Positions 1-8,906 of a stretch of 64,000 nucleotides of DNA are shown piece after piece. Every line of letters starts with the position of its first letter. The first letter of the stretch is position 1. The stretch is taken from positions 1-64,000 of the forward strand of contig NZ_QLMC01000011.1 in NCBI RefSeq assembly GCF_003259745.1, given 5' to 3'. A program made the position numbers and the translations under genes. This DNA is from Larkinella arboricola. GTDB lineage: Bacteria > Bacteroidota > Bacteroidia > Cytophagales > Spirosomataceae. The notes beneath the pieces are model-generated. The model saw only the letters and a list, made by a program, of their open reading frames with translations. It was not told the DNA's origin and ran no database searches.

Positions 1-1
1 C

Positions 2-304
2 CACATTCGAAGCGCCCCTTTCCATCCCATGACCCAGGGTAAAATTGAGCGCTATCACCGGTCAATGAAAAACGTTGTCTTGCTTGAACACTATTACAGT
101 CCCGATGAGTTGAGTAGGCGGATTGGTGAATGGGTCGATTATTATAACAATCATCGCTACCATGAATCACTTAATAATGTGACACCAGCTGACGTTTACT
201 GGGGCCGCCAGCAGGATCTGTTGGCGGAACGGCAAAAAGTCAAGCACTTAACGCTGTTGCAACGGCGGAAAAATTATATTTGTCAGCAAGCACAAAGCGC
301 TTAA
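2..304 (+). CDS. IS3-family transposase, C-terminal part (cut by window edge)
   Basis: The reading frame is open from the first bases of the window, so this is the 3' end of a longer gene; the ATG at 29 is internal. The peptide shows the end of an rve integrase core: a GKIERYHRSMKN motif, in which the Glu is the likely last acid of the DDE triad, followed by a WVDYYNNHRYHESLNNVTPADVY-type tail (residues about 33-58) typical of IS3/IS150 OrfB. OrfB catalyses strand transfer of the element. The copy looks intact up to its TAA. The right inverted repeat should lie shortly after 304, but I could not define it without the left end. Confidence 0.85.
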   Translation, partial: HIRSAPFHPMTQGKIERYHRSMKNVVLLEHYYSPDELSRRIGEWVDYYNNHRYHESLNNVTPADVYWGRQQDLLAERQKVKHLTLLQRRKNYICQQAQSA

Positions 305-310
305 AGCCTC

Positions 311-325
311 TCTTCCCTTTCCAAC
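311..325. repeat. 15-bp direct repeat, copy 1
   Basis: TCTTCCCTTTCCAAC occurs here and exactly again at 1317-1331, with a 13/15 match at 1545-1559. The three copies flank the two small minus-strand genes after the transposase. They may be debris of an insertion element end or of a recombination event; function unknown. Confidence 0.4.
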
Positions 326-658
326 TTAAGTTGTCCACTTTCTGCTGACGACGTACACAAACTCTTTGGCTGGCACATAAAACCCGTTTGTTTCAGCCAG
401 TGAATCTTTAAGTTTAGCTATTTCAATATAACAAGTTCGAAATGCATCACTACTGGAGTGGTTAGGCACATCAATAGCGAACCACTTGGACTTGATCGCA
501 ATCGAGACGGTAGCATCAGTCTCGCTTAATTCAAGCGTCACTATAAGTTTGTCTTCGACATACTGCCAAGCCATTAAAATCGAATCACCGCTTAGCGGGA
601 CCAAGTCTTCAACCGTCATTTTTACTGTTGTATAATCAAAACTATGTGGCTGTTTCAA
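326..658 (-). CDS. Small hypothetical protein, 110 aa
   Basis: Not recognised. The protein is soluble-looking, has no signal peptide or membrane segment, and alternates beta-prone stretches (KLIVTLELSE, ATVSIAIKSKWFAIDV) with an amphipathic helix near residues 73-90. Its composition is that of a real protein rather than an antisense shadow, since no coding sequence lies opposite. The TAA falls in the likely terminal region of the upstream IS3 element, so the C-terminus may have been altered by the insertion. Together with the next gene it could be an accessory pair such as immunity or stress proteins, but nothing in the sequence proves this. Confidence 0.5.
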   Translation of the reverse strand: MKQPHSFDYTTVKMTVEDLVPLSGDSILMAWQYVEDKLIVTLELSETDATVSIAIKSKWFAIDVPNHSSSDAFRTCYIEIAKLKDSLAETNGFYVPAKEFVYVVSRKWTT

Positions 659-784
659 AAGTCTATCAACCGCTCAGCCGGGCCATTTGTCTCTTAATTC
701 CAAACCCAAAAGTACCCATCTTGAGCGGGCTAGCTGCCGGAGCAAGCAGTCCGGAGACCTTTTGCAACAGCCACTGTACTTATG

Positions 785-1201
785 TTAAGCTTCAAAAATA
801 ATCAACTGATTTTCAGTTAATCCAAAATAACTGTCAAGTGAAGTTGAGCCTGCCTTTAAATGTACATGTTCTTCAACTGCTGAAGCGGTGTTGCCGGCCC
901 AACAACAATAGAATTCAAGATTTCCCCACCGAGATTTCAGTTTAATCAAGTCAATAAGTCGTGCTACTGAACGCTTGGCATCTTCCCAGACAGGATTTTC
1001 AAGTTGGTCTGATGGTAGATCGAACCCACATGAACAGTTGGTGTAAGAGCCTACATAATAGATGTGCGGGTTGGAAAATTTATCTCTCAAATCTTCCAGC
1101 TCTTTCTGAATAGGCTCTTCCAAATACAGTTCGGTTTCATTTGGAATGAACGTACTCTTTTCCTGGGGTTCAATTGTTGCAATGTAAACGCAGTAGCACA
1201 T
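785..1201 (-). CDS. Hypothetical protein, 138 aa, Cys-rich
   Basis: Not recognised. The start is the ATG of MCYCVYIAT. The protein is acidic and cytoplasmic-looking, with Cys residues in MCYC, NCSCGF and FYCCWAG; an NCSCGFD motif in the middle could bind metal or be redox-active. Short proteins beginning MCYCVYIAT or similar occur as uncharacterised genes in Bacteroidota, which is recollection of a pattern rather than a search result. It reads in the same direction as the 110-aa gene 126 bp downstream. Confidence that it is a gene is fair; function is unknown. Confidence 0.55.
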   Translation of the reverse strand: MCYCVYIATIEPQEKSTFIPNETELYLEEPIQKELEDLRDKFSNPHIYYVGSYTNCSCGFDLPSDQLENPVWEDAKRSVARLIDLIKLKSRWGNLEFYCCWAGNTASAVEEHVHLKAGSTSLDSYFGLTENQLIIFEA

Positions 1202-1877
1202 ACAGCAAAAAGTATTGTATAATCTAATGTATATGTTAAGGCCATCTTCAAGGTCCTTTACTCGTAGTGGGCGGGGTGAATCTACGAATATTCCTTTAAC
1301 TTAATACCGGCTTTTATCTTCCCTTTCCAACCTACAATGGGGCTTGTTTTGAGGGCCTGTAAAGGGCGGTTGATCTAGGAATAGTCGAATAACATAAGAA
1401 TACTTATACAGCTGTTGTTGAGAAAGTGCAATTTTATATAACAAATCTCTTCATACCATTTGGGAGATATTTTTAGTTGGATTATGTGGTTTTTTATTAA
1501 GCAAATTAAATTTTAAAGATAGAGCCGAGCTTGATAAAGTCCCTCCTCCCCTTTCCAACATTTGAAATATTTTAGAAATGAGTGGTTCAAAAAGTTGAAC
1601 GAGCCATAAGTGCCTTCATGTTTTTACGCTGTTTGTAAAAATCACAAGAGCACTACGACCGTGGTGATAATGCACAAAGTGTTCCACGGGATCGGGCAGG
1701 CAAGCGGTCCATCTTATTACAAGGCTTAAACGTTCATTTCAGCCCTGTCACCCCTCTCCCACCACTTATGCTGTTTGAGACTAAATTTGTTTATGGCGTA
1801 TTACAAACGCTCGTTCATAAAATGCCATAAATAGCTATTTTTGCCCAAGAAGCTTTTTTCCCTGATAGATTTTATCG
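1202..1877. other. Non-coding stretch before the recombinase
   Basis: No convincing gene on either strand. The stretch is AT-rich around 1380-1530 and contains the second and third copies of the TCTTCCCTTTCCAAC-like repeat (1317-1331 exact, 1545-1559 13/15). The 3' end holds the palindrome and promoter-like box of the recombinase, listed separately. Confidence 0.6.
1790..1843 (+). promoter_or_regulatory. 42-bp palindrome plus Bacteroidota -7 box upstream of the serine recombinase
   Basis: Positions 1790-1810 and 1811-1831 form an imperfect dyad in which 16 of 21 positions match, with perfect 8-bp outer arms TTTATGGC and GCCATAAA. Five bases later TATTTTTG (1836-1843) matches the Bacteroidota -7 consensus TAnnTTTG; there is no TTTG at the expected -33 distance. 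The dyad would cover the -10 to -50 zone of a transcript starting near 1850, a natural place for autorepression, and resolvases also bind dyad subsites just upstream of their own gene. That it is a res site or operator is inference. Confidence 0.5.
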
Positions 1878-2534
1878 ATGAAGTACGTTTGCTATTACCG
1901 CGTCTCCACCAAAGCACAGGGGCGGTCCGGCCTGGGGCTGGGCGATCAACAAACCATTGTGGGCCGCTACCTGCGGGAAACCGATGAGATCATTGCGGAA
2001 CTGACCGAAGTAGAATCGGGCAAAAAAAGTGACCGGCCTAAACTCGTCGATGCCATTCGTATCTGCCAGCAGCAGGGAGCAAAGCTTTTAATTGCCAAGT
2101 TAGACCGGCTTAGCCGTAACGTCGCCTTTGTGATGACGCTGCGGGATTCGGGGGTGGACTTTGTGGCCTGTGATTTGCCCGACGCAAACACGCTGACCGT
2201 GGGCATGATGGTAACTTTTGCCCAGTACGAAGCCGAGCGTACTTCCGAGCGGACCCGTGCTGCACTGGCCCAAAAGAAAAGTCAGGGTTTTCCGCTGGGT
2301 AAACCCGAGAACTTAACCCGGGAGGCCATTCGGAAAGGAGAGGAAATCAGACGGAAGAACGCGGCCACCCACAAAGCCAATGTGCAGGCCACCGAACTGG
2401 CCCTGCTTTACCGGACCAAAGGCATGACGTATACCCAGATTGCCGAAAAACTCAATCAAACTCATTACCAGACCCGGCGCAACAAGTCCTTTGATGGTAA
2501 AGCGGTGTACCGGCTGCTTCAGCGGGTTCGCTGA
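1878..2534 (+). CDS. Serine recombinase (resolvase/invertase family), 218 aa
   Basis: Catalyses site-specific DNA strand exchange through a phosphoserine link. The N-terminal catalytic domain (about 1-140) begins KYVCYYRVSTKAQG, where the Ser of YRVST (residue 10) is the nucleophile, and carries the LDRLSR arginine motif near residues 73-78 and the QYEAERTSERTRAAL E-helix near 115-130. A C-terminal helix-turn-helix region (about 170-215: MTYTQIAEKLNQ) should bind DNA. The length is usual for small resolvases. It stands alone 1.6 kb from an IS3 transposase. Its role could be plasmid dimer resolution, a transposon resolvase or a DNA invertase; no inverted target segment is obvious nearby. Confidence 0.85.
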   Translation: MKYVCYYRVSTKAQGRSGLGLGDQQTIVGRYLRETDEIIAELTEVESGKKSDRPKLVDAIRICQQQGAKLLIAKLDRLSRNVAFVMTLRDSGVDFVACDLPDANTLTVGMMVTFAQYEAERTSERTRAALAQKKSQGFPLGKPENLTREAIRKGEEIRRKNAATHKANVQATELALLYRTKGMTYTQIAEKLNQTHYQTRRNKSFDGKAVYRLLQRVR

Positions 2535-2757
2535 AGCAGTCACGGTGGTGAAAACAGCCTTATTATAAGAGATAAACTCCCGTTTGAGGGGATGGTATTT
2601 CAGCTTGCCGTTCCAATCACCCAGGTCCCGGTGCCATTTTAGTATGACACCGGGCTGGTTACCAGCTTATTAAATACAATCCATCTCGTCGGCGCAGATC
2701 AACGTAGTAATTTTACCCTGCCGAACGAAAATTTTCCTCAATCAGCTATCCTCCGGA

Positions 2758-4425
2758 CTATCGCAATGCCGGGTTGATGTTTACTTCGCTCTGCGGAATG
2801 GGCCAGGTTTCGTCGGTGCCGGCCCGGAATGCTTTCGAAGTTACATACCAGCGGCTATTCGGGTCGTTGGTAGTGGCGGTTTTCCGGCGAAGATTGACAG
2901 CGCCCGGGAATGGAGCCCCGTAAAAATCGCCGTTGAGCGTTTGGGCGGCTAGGTTCCACCGCTTTAAATCCCAGAGTCGAAGCCCTTCGAGCGCTAGCTC
3001 GTTCCGACGTTCACGACGCAGAATGACCCGTAATTTGGCGGGGTCGGTTTCGGTTACTTTGGGCATATTTACCGTTGCCCGTCCCCGAACCGCATTGATG
3101 GTTTGGTCGAGCAACGCCTGATTGATACCGGCTCCCGCTTCCAGTCGGGCTTCCAGATAACTCAGCAGCACTTCCGCATACCGAATAATGGGCAGGTCGA
3201 TGCCCGAATTCTGCAAATCGCCCGTTACCCCATCGTAGTTAAATTTTTTCATCCCAAAACCCGTGCGCGTCGCCTGCTTCGAGGTGGTCAGTTGGTCGGC
3301 CGAGCGGGTCGAATCCGGGTGGGTAATGTAGCGCTGATTCTGGAAAAGCTGTCCGTTCACCAAAACCGTATACCCAAGCCGTGGATCCCGGTTTGCCGTC
3401 AGATCGGCGGCATTGTACCGTTTATCGGCGTAGGAAAACGGTGTTCCGTCCGTAAATTCATACGATTCTACCAGACTCCCCAGCGGATTAAACAGGTGCC
3501 AGCCGCCGGCCACCGCCGGGAACAAATGCTGCGCCATTGCATTGGGAGCCTGATCTTTGACGTACTGGGTCGCAAAAATGATTTCTTTGCTCGCTTCGTT
3601 GGTTCCGTTGAACAAACTGGCAAAATTCGGATCAATGGAATTGTCTCCGAAGTCGATGATCGTCTGATACGTTGTGGCGGCTTCGTTGAAAGCCCCGGCG
3701 GCCAGCTGGGCCCGCCCTAAAAAGGCCAGAGCCGCCTGCCGCGTTGCCCGACCGCGTTCGGCTGCGGATACGTCTTTGTTCCGGGGCAAATCGGCGGCAC
3801 TGGCGGCCAGTTCATCCGTTGCAAACTTGAGGACTTCGGTTTTGGGCGACTTGGTAACGGTATTGGCCTCGTTCAGACTCAGCGTTTTCGTGACCATGGG
3901 GACGGCTCCGAAATACTGCGAAAGATAAAAATACTGGCAGGCCCGTAGAAAACGCGCTTCGGCGGTCATTCGCTTTATTTTTTCGGCGCTGATGGGCGTT
4001 CGGCCCACATTTTCAATGAAGTAATTGCACCGGGCAATGCGGCTGTAGCTGGCGGTCCAGTAGTCCGACAGGTAGGCGTTGGTGGGCATCAGGTTGCCGT
4101 TGGTCAACTGGTTGATCCCTGAGTTGTCGCCCCGACGGTCGTAGGCATTGTCACTGGCCAGTTCCAGACAAATCAAACCGTGGTACGACCACCAGTCCGT
4201 GGCCGCAAATTCGGCCGCCGTCGATGGGGCCGCCGTCATCTGAATATTGCCCCGGTACATTCCCGCCAGCGCCAGCATGGCGTTGCTTTCCGTAGTCCAG
4301 AACGAATCGTTCACGTAGCTGCTCAGGGGGGCTTTATCGAGTTGGTCGCGGCAGGAAGTCAGCCATACGCTACAGAGAGTCAGGGCCAATAGGGTTGTTC
4401 GAAGCTTGAAATATCTTGTTTTCAT
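2758..4425 (-). CDS. SusD/RagB-family outer-membrane lipoprotein, 555 aa
   Basis: Surface-exposed substrate-binding lid of a SusCD importer. The N-terminus is a lipoprotein signal (residues 1-25) with the lipobox ending LTSC at Cys25. Typical SusD features follow: SFWTTESNAMLALAGMY near 40-57, the TPR-like middle RFLRACQYFYLSQYFGAVP near 160-177, and the C-terminal block RRERRNELALEGLRLWDLKRW near 480-500. Length is normal. It lies 17 bp downstream of its SusC partner on the same strand, so the two are co-transcribed. No glycosidase or peptidase follows, so the substrate cannot be deduced. Confidence 0.95.
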   Translation of the reverse strand: MKTRYFKLRTTLLALTLCSVWLTSCRDQLDKAPLSSYVNDSFWTTESNAMLALAGMYRGNIQMTAAPSTAAEFAATDWWSYHGLICLELASDNAYDRRGDNSGINQLTNGNLMPTNAYLSDYWTASYSRIARCNYFIENVGRTPISAEKIKRMTAEARFLRACQYFYLSQYFGAVPMVTKTLSLNEANTVTKSPKTEVLKFATDELAASAADLPRNKDVSAAERGRATRQAALAFLGRAQLAAGAFNEAATTYQTIIDFGDNSIDPNFASLFNGTNEASKEIIFATQYVKDQAPNAMAQHLFPAVAGGWHLFNPLGSLVESYEFTDGTPFSYADKRYNAADLTANRDPRLGYTVLVNGQLFQNQRYITHPDSTRSADQLTTSKQATRTGFGMKKFNYDGVTGDLQNSGIDLPIIRYAEVLLSYLEARLEAGAGINQALLDQTINAVRGRATVNMPKVTETDPAKLRVILRRERRNELALEGLRLWDLKRWNLAAQTLNGDFYGAPFPGAVNLRRKTATTNDPNSRWYVTSKAFRAGTDETWPIPQSEVNINPALR

Positions 4426-4442
4426 GAGAGGAATGACGGTGC

Positions 4443-7400
4443 TTAAAAAGTAAGGTTTAAACCGAAGGTGTAGTTGGCCAGAATCGGGTAATACGCTCCC
4501 CCGGTATTGATCTCGGGGTCCCAGCCTTTCCGGTAGCTACTCCACAGGTGCAGGTTCTCGGCGTTGGCATACACCCGAACCGACTGAAGGTTCAGTTTTT
4601 GGGTCAGAGTCTTCGGTACGTTATAGCCGAGCTGCACATTTTTCAACCGCAAATACGATCCGTTCAGCGTCCAGAACGACGACGTCAGCGTGTTGTTGGT
4701 TCCGCTGTTGGTGATTAACTCAAGCCGGGGATACAGCGCATTCCGGTCGGGGTTGGCAGCCGTCCAGCGACCATCAGCCTGCCAGCGCTGCACATTGCCG
4801 GTATTGTAGAACGCATAGCCGGCATACCCGCTCAGGGAGCCACCCACCCCGCCAACGCCCTGAAACAGCACCGACAGGTCGAATCCTCGGAAACCCGCCG
4901 TTAGATTAATACCGTAGTTTAGTTTCGGAATCGTGCTGCCCAGGTAGGTGCGGTCGTAGTTGGCATCCACTTTTCCGTCGGGAACACCGTTGGGACCGCT
5001 GATGTCTTTGTATCGAATGTCGCCCGGTTTGGGGTTGGGAGCAATGGCCGTCTGATTCGCCCAGGTATTGATATCGTCCTGATTGACAAACAGGCCATCG
5101 GCTACGTAACCGTAGTAAAGGCTGGACGGATAACCAATAAATAAGGTACTGCCGTTACCAACCAGGCCATTCGGCTGCGTTACGTTGCCGACGCCCAGGT
5201 CCAGAACGGTATTTTTCAGGTATGTCAGGTTACCGCCTATCGAGTACGAAAACCCACCCCGTTTATGCTGATGCTGGAGGGTAAATTCCCAGCCTTCATT
5301 CAACAGACTGCCCGAATTCTTTTGGCCGACATTAAAGCCCAGCACTTTCGCAACGCTGGCCGACGGGCTGACCAGAATATCGTAGGTTTTTTTGTGAAAG
5401 TACGAAGCACTGACGCTAATCAGGCGTTTGAAGAAACTGGCTTCCAGACCAATATCTTTTGTTCGGGTCGATTCCCAGTGCAGGGTGGTGTCGGTAATGG
5501 TGGTGCGGGCCACACCCGTCGTGATGACACCCCCAAACGGGTAGTTATAACCCGTATTGAGAACGTTCTGATACGGATAGTAGTTAGCCGATCCATTCGT
5601 ATTCAGAAGGTTCTGGTTTCCCAGCGTACCATATGAAGCTTTCAGCTTCAATTCATCGATAAAGGTAAAGCGGTCTTTGATAAACGCTTCCTGACCCAAT
5701 CGCCAGCCGACAGCCACCGACGGGAAAGCCGCGTATTTGCGGTCTGTCGGGAAGCGGGATGACCCATCGTAACGCAGGGTTCCTTCGGCCAGGTACTTGT
5801 TATCGTAATTGTATTGCAGGCGACCAAAGTACGATTCGAGCGCCCACTCGTCGGCGGTTCCGCTGGTGGTCTGCGTACTGGCATCACCCGCGTTGATAAC
5901 GGTTATGTTGTTGGTAGGCAGGTTAGAACGGCTGAGTCCGAGCGATTCGATCAGCGAGGTTTCGAAGGAATAACCCGCCAGGGCGCTGATTTCGTGTTTG
6001 CCAACTGTTTTGCGGTAATCGGCAAAGGCCTGTAGCGTTCGATACGTGGTTGTGTTGGTTGATTCATTGAGGGATGAGGGGCCCAGCGTAATGGCCGAAT
6101 TTAACCGCTGGGTGGCTAGAAAACGGGTTCCGCGTCCCGTGGTCTGCGTATATCCGCCCAATACCGAGAGCGTCAGATCATCAATAACCTGCCAGTCCAA
6201 GCGCATATTACCGAGCAGATCCGTTGATTTGCCGGTATAGGAGGATTCATTGTCGAGGTACGAAACGGGCGTTCCTTTATTGACCAGACCCGTTCCCCAG
6301 TCGCCGTTGCTTAACCGGATGGGGTAAACCGGAGCTGAACGAACCACCTGCCCGATGGCCGTCACCATATCGTTAAAGTCGAGCGTGGGCGGGGCTGCGG
6401 GCTGGTGATCCACCGACTGAATGGCCGACAGCCGGGTTGTTAGCTTCAGGCGTTGGGTCAGCGTATTGGTCAGGTTAAGCCGCAGGTTATAGCGGGTGTA
6501 ATCGTTTTTGGCCACAATACCATTCTGCCGCAGGTAACCCGCGGATAACAGGTACTGGGTGTTGTCGCCCCCGTTGGAAATGGAGATGTTATGCCCCGTT
6601 TGTAGGGTCTGTTTTTTCAAAACGGCCCCTATAAAATCACTGTTGGGGTAGTTGTCCGGATCGGAGCCATCGCGAAACTTCTGAATCTGCGCATCGGTAT
6701 ACGTACCCGGCACGGCTTCGTTCATGAGTTGTGCGTATTCGGCCGAGTTAACAATTTCGGGGGTGGCCGTCATGCGCTGCACACCCACGTAACCGTTGTA
6801 GCTGATGCGGGGCTTTTTACTTTTGCCGAGTTTGGTGGTCACCAGAATAACCCCGTTGGCGGCCCGGGCACCGTAAATAGCGGCCGAGGACGCATCTTTC
6901 AGGACCGAAACCGACTCCACGTCGTTGGGGTCGATGTCATTAAACGAGTTGGTGGGAATCCCATCGACCAGAATCAGCGGATTGGTGGCCGCTCCGAACG
7001 ACCCCACCCCGCGAATCTGGATGGTTCCGCCACTGCTGCCCGGCTGCCCCGACCGCTGAATGATGGAAACCCCCGGCAATTGTCCCGTCAGGCTTTGGGA
7101 GAGTTGCGGCACCGCCCGGTTGTTAATCTTATCGGATTCAATCTGGGCTACCGAGCCAATCAGTTTGGCTTTTGATTGTGTACCGTAACCCACGACCACG
7201 ACTTCACCCAGGCTTTTGCTGTCGGATGCCAGCGTGACGTTGAGCGTCGTCTGCGAACCGACCACGATTTCCTGCGTGACATAGCCCACGAAGCTAAACA
7301 CCAGGGTAGTGCTGGCGTTGGGGACATTGATCTGATAATTTCCATCGACGTTGGTTGACGCTCCCTGAGCGGTGCCTTTCACCAGTACGTTCACTCCCGG

Positions 7401-7553
7401 GATGCCCTGACCCGTTTCCTGGTCAGTAACGCGCCCGCTGATGGTAATTGCCACCGTTTGGGGTGGATGAAAAGCCATTGCCGGTATAATAACCAACAGG
7501 CTAAAAAGGAAAATGGCGAGCTGAATTTGATTAAAGAGTAATCGGTTTCTCAT
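4443..7553 (-). CDS. SusC/RagA-family TonB-dependent outer-membrane transporter, 1036 aa
   Basis: TonB-dependent beta-barrel that imports oligomers delivered by SusD. Order: signal peptide (1-28), carboxypeptidase-regulatory-like domain (about 38-110, GRVTDQETGQGIPGVNV), TonB-box region SLGEVVVVGYG near 112-123, plug (about 125-240) with the SusC signature DASSAAIYGARAANGVILV, then the 22-strand barrel to the terminal aromatic LNLTF. It is full length and heads an operon with the downstream SusD gene. A divergent AraC-type regulator gene starts about 460 bp upstream and is a candidate controller. No sigma/anti-sigma pair or hybrid sensor is adjacent. Confidence 0.96.
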   Translation of the reverse strand: MRNRLLFNQIQLAIFLFSLLVIIPAMAFHPPQTVAITISGRVTDQETGQGIPGVNVLVKGTAQGASTNVDGNYQINVPNASTTLVFSFVGYVTQEIVVGSQTTLNVTLASDSKSLGEVVVVGYGTQSKAKLIGSVAQIESDKINNRAVPQLSQSLTGQLPGVSIIQRSGQPGSSGGTIQIRGVGSFGAATNPLILVDGIPTNSFNDIDPNDVESVSVLKDASSAAIYGARAANGVILVTTKLGKSKKPRISYNGYVGVQRMTATPEIVNSAEYAQLMNEAVPGTYTDAQIQKFRDGSDPDNYPNSDFIGAVLKKQTLQTGHNISISNGGDNTQYLLSAGYLRQNGIVAKNDYTRYNLRLNLTNTLTQRLKLTTRLSAIQSVDHQPAAPPTLDFNDMVTAIGQVVRSAPVYPIRLSNGDWGTGLVNKGTPVSYLDNESSYTGKSTDLLGNMRLDWQVIDDLTLSVLGGYTQTTGRGTRFLATQRLNSAITLGPSSLNESTNTTTYRTLQAFADYRKTVGKHEISALAGYSFETSLIESLGLSRSNLPTNNITVINAGDASTQTTSGTADEWALESYFGRLQYNYDNKYLAEGTLRYDGSSRFPTDRKYAAFPSVAVGWRLGQEAFIKDRFTFIDELKLKASYGTLGNQNLLNTNGSANYYPYQNVLNTGYNYPFGGVITTGVARTTITDTTLHWESTRTKDIGLEASFFKRLISVSASYFHKKTYDILVSPSASVAKVLGFNVGQKNSGSLLNEGWEFTLQHQHKRGGFSYSIGGNLTYLKNTVLDLGVGNVTQPNGLVGNGSTLFIGYPSSLYYGYVADGLFVNQDDINTWANQTAIAPNPKPGDIRYKDISGPNGVPDGKVDANYDRTYLGSTIPKLNYGINLTAGFRGFDLSVLFQGVGGVGGSLSGYAGYAFYNTGNVQRWQADGRWTAANPDRNALYPRLELITNSGTNNTLTSSFWTLNGSYLRLKNVQLGYNVPKTLTQKLNLQSVRVYANAENLHLWSSYRKGWDPEINTGGAYYPILANYTFGLNLTF

Positions 7554-7706
7554 AGTGGATGTTTGAATTGGAGGGGTAAGGATTTAAAAGGATGAAAAAT
7601 AAAGTATATAAAGTATATATAATTAATAGATTAATAGTCGTGAACCTGGAAAATAAACACGGCCATCTGGCCGGATTGCCGACCAACAGAATTTGAAATA
7701 CCGCTG

Positions 7707-7739
7707 CAAAGGTAGGCGAGGCCATTTTTACTTTCCAAA
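7707..7739 (-). promoter_or_regulatory. Candidate Bacteroidota promoter of the first susC gene
   Basis: On the minus strand, TTTG (7736-7739) is followed after 21 bases by TACCTTTG (7707-7714), matching the -33 TTTG / -7 TAnnTTTG pattern of the Bacteroidota housekeeping sigma factor. It would give a leader of about 145 nt before the SusC start at 7553. Such short motifs also arise by chance. Confidence 0.4.
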
Positions 7740-8013
7740 AAAGAAAGTGAAATTTCTGGAAGCGTTATAGGATTGCTACAGCAGGAGTGGGTCATTTCAT
7801 CAATCACCTTGAAGCCTGGCCGGAATTTTGATCTTAGACAATCCGTCATGGTGGTTAAAACCTCGGTTCAAAAAGAGTTTTTTCTTTATTTTCGGGTCTT
7901 TTTATGAGGTCATAAAGTGCCCTATCAATTCAAAATAAGCGCAAGTCCGAGCATAGCCAAGCGCCGACCCCTGACTTATTTATCTTTAAAAGGAAACCTA
8001 CCTTACTTCAGGA

Positions 8014-8784
8014 ATGCACTACCAGGAATACACCCCATCAACAGACCTTATTCCCTACCTGGACTGCTATTGGACCTTGCGGACAGGAACCCTACCGATG
8101 GCGTCCCCCCGACGCGTTATACCCGATATTTGCACGGATGTTATCTTCAATCTAGGGGAGGAAGTTCAGATCTGGAACGGAAAAACGCATCGGTTAAAAC
8201 CTGGAAAGCCTTACCTGATCGGTACGATGACTACTTTTCAGGATATGCTGCTGCCAGCGGGTGCCAACCTGGCGGGCATTCGTTTTAAACCGTTTGGCCT
8301 GAGTACGCTTCTGGGCATTCGCCAACAGGGAATGGCGAACCAGATTCAGGAGCTTGACCCGACTACGTTCCCGTGGGATTACGGATTTTTCCAGCCCTCA
8401 GGCATTGAGCCGGAACCTCAAGCTGATTGGAAGAAGATCAATACGTTGTTACGGCGGCATCTCCACGGAAAAGATAATACGCTGATAAACAATCTGGTTG
8501 GCACCCTGCTCGATATACGGGGGCAAATTGCCGTCAGGGAACTAGCCTCGCAATACCATACAACCGAAAGACAGTTAGAGCGGAAATTTGGGGAGCACCT
8601 GGGCGTTCCGCTGAAAGAAATCTGTAACCTGATCCGGTTCCAGTACACTTACCAGCTAATCAGCCATAGGGAACGCCAGCAGAGTCTACTGGATATTGCG
8701 TTTCGGGCTGGCTATTACGATCACGCCCATCTGACCAGGCACTTTAAACGGTATGCGGGTCATCTTCCCTCCCGGATCGGCTGA
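8014..8784 (+). CDS. AraC-family transcriptional regulator, 256 aa
   Basis: One-component regulator with an N-terminal sensor region of the DUF6597 type (MHYQEYTPSTDLIPYLDCYW, about 1-120, including FKPFGLSTLLGI) and a C-terminal double HTH (about 165-256). The second recognition helix region LLDIAFRAGYYDHAHLTRHFKRYAG is a classic AraC signature. The ATG at 8014 fits the family's usual beginning; a longer overlapping frame starting at 7917 is a shadow. It is divergent from the SusCD pair and about 120 bp ahead of the SDR gene, so it may control either. Confidence 0.9.
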   Translation: MHYQEYTPSTDLIPYLDCYWTLRTGTLPMASPRRVIPDICTDVIFNLGEEVQIWNGKTHRLKPGKPYLIGTMTTFQDMLLPAGANLAGIRFKPFGLSTLLGIRQQGMANQIQELDPTTFPWDYGFFQPSGIEPEPQADWKKINTLLRRHLHGKDNTLINNLVGTLLDIRGQIAVRELASQYHTTERQLERKFGEHLGVPLKEICNLIRFQYTYQLISHRERQQSLLDIAFRAGYYDHAHLTRHFKRYAGHLPSRIG

Positions 8785-8906
8785 CAACAAAGCTGTTTTT
8801 GTCGTTTTTGTACAAAGTTTACCGACCATGCGGCTTCTATATTTGCCCGCAGGTCGGCTGAAAACCGCCTTTCACTTGTTCGAACGACTTTTTGAGAGAC
8901 AGTCTA

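Noticed and set aside
2627-2654. CCCGGTG...CACCGGG inverted repeat between the recombinase and SusD genes
   Set aside because: The 7-bp stem has a 14-base loop and no T-run, so a terminator or regulatory role is not supported.
3103-3720. 205-codon plus-strand open frame
   Set aside because: It is antisense to the SusD gene and lacks any family likeness; compositional shadow.
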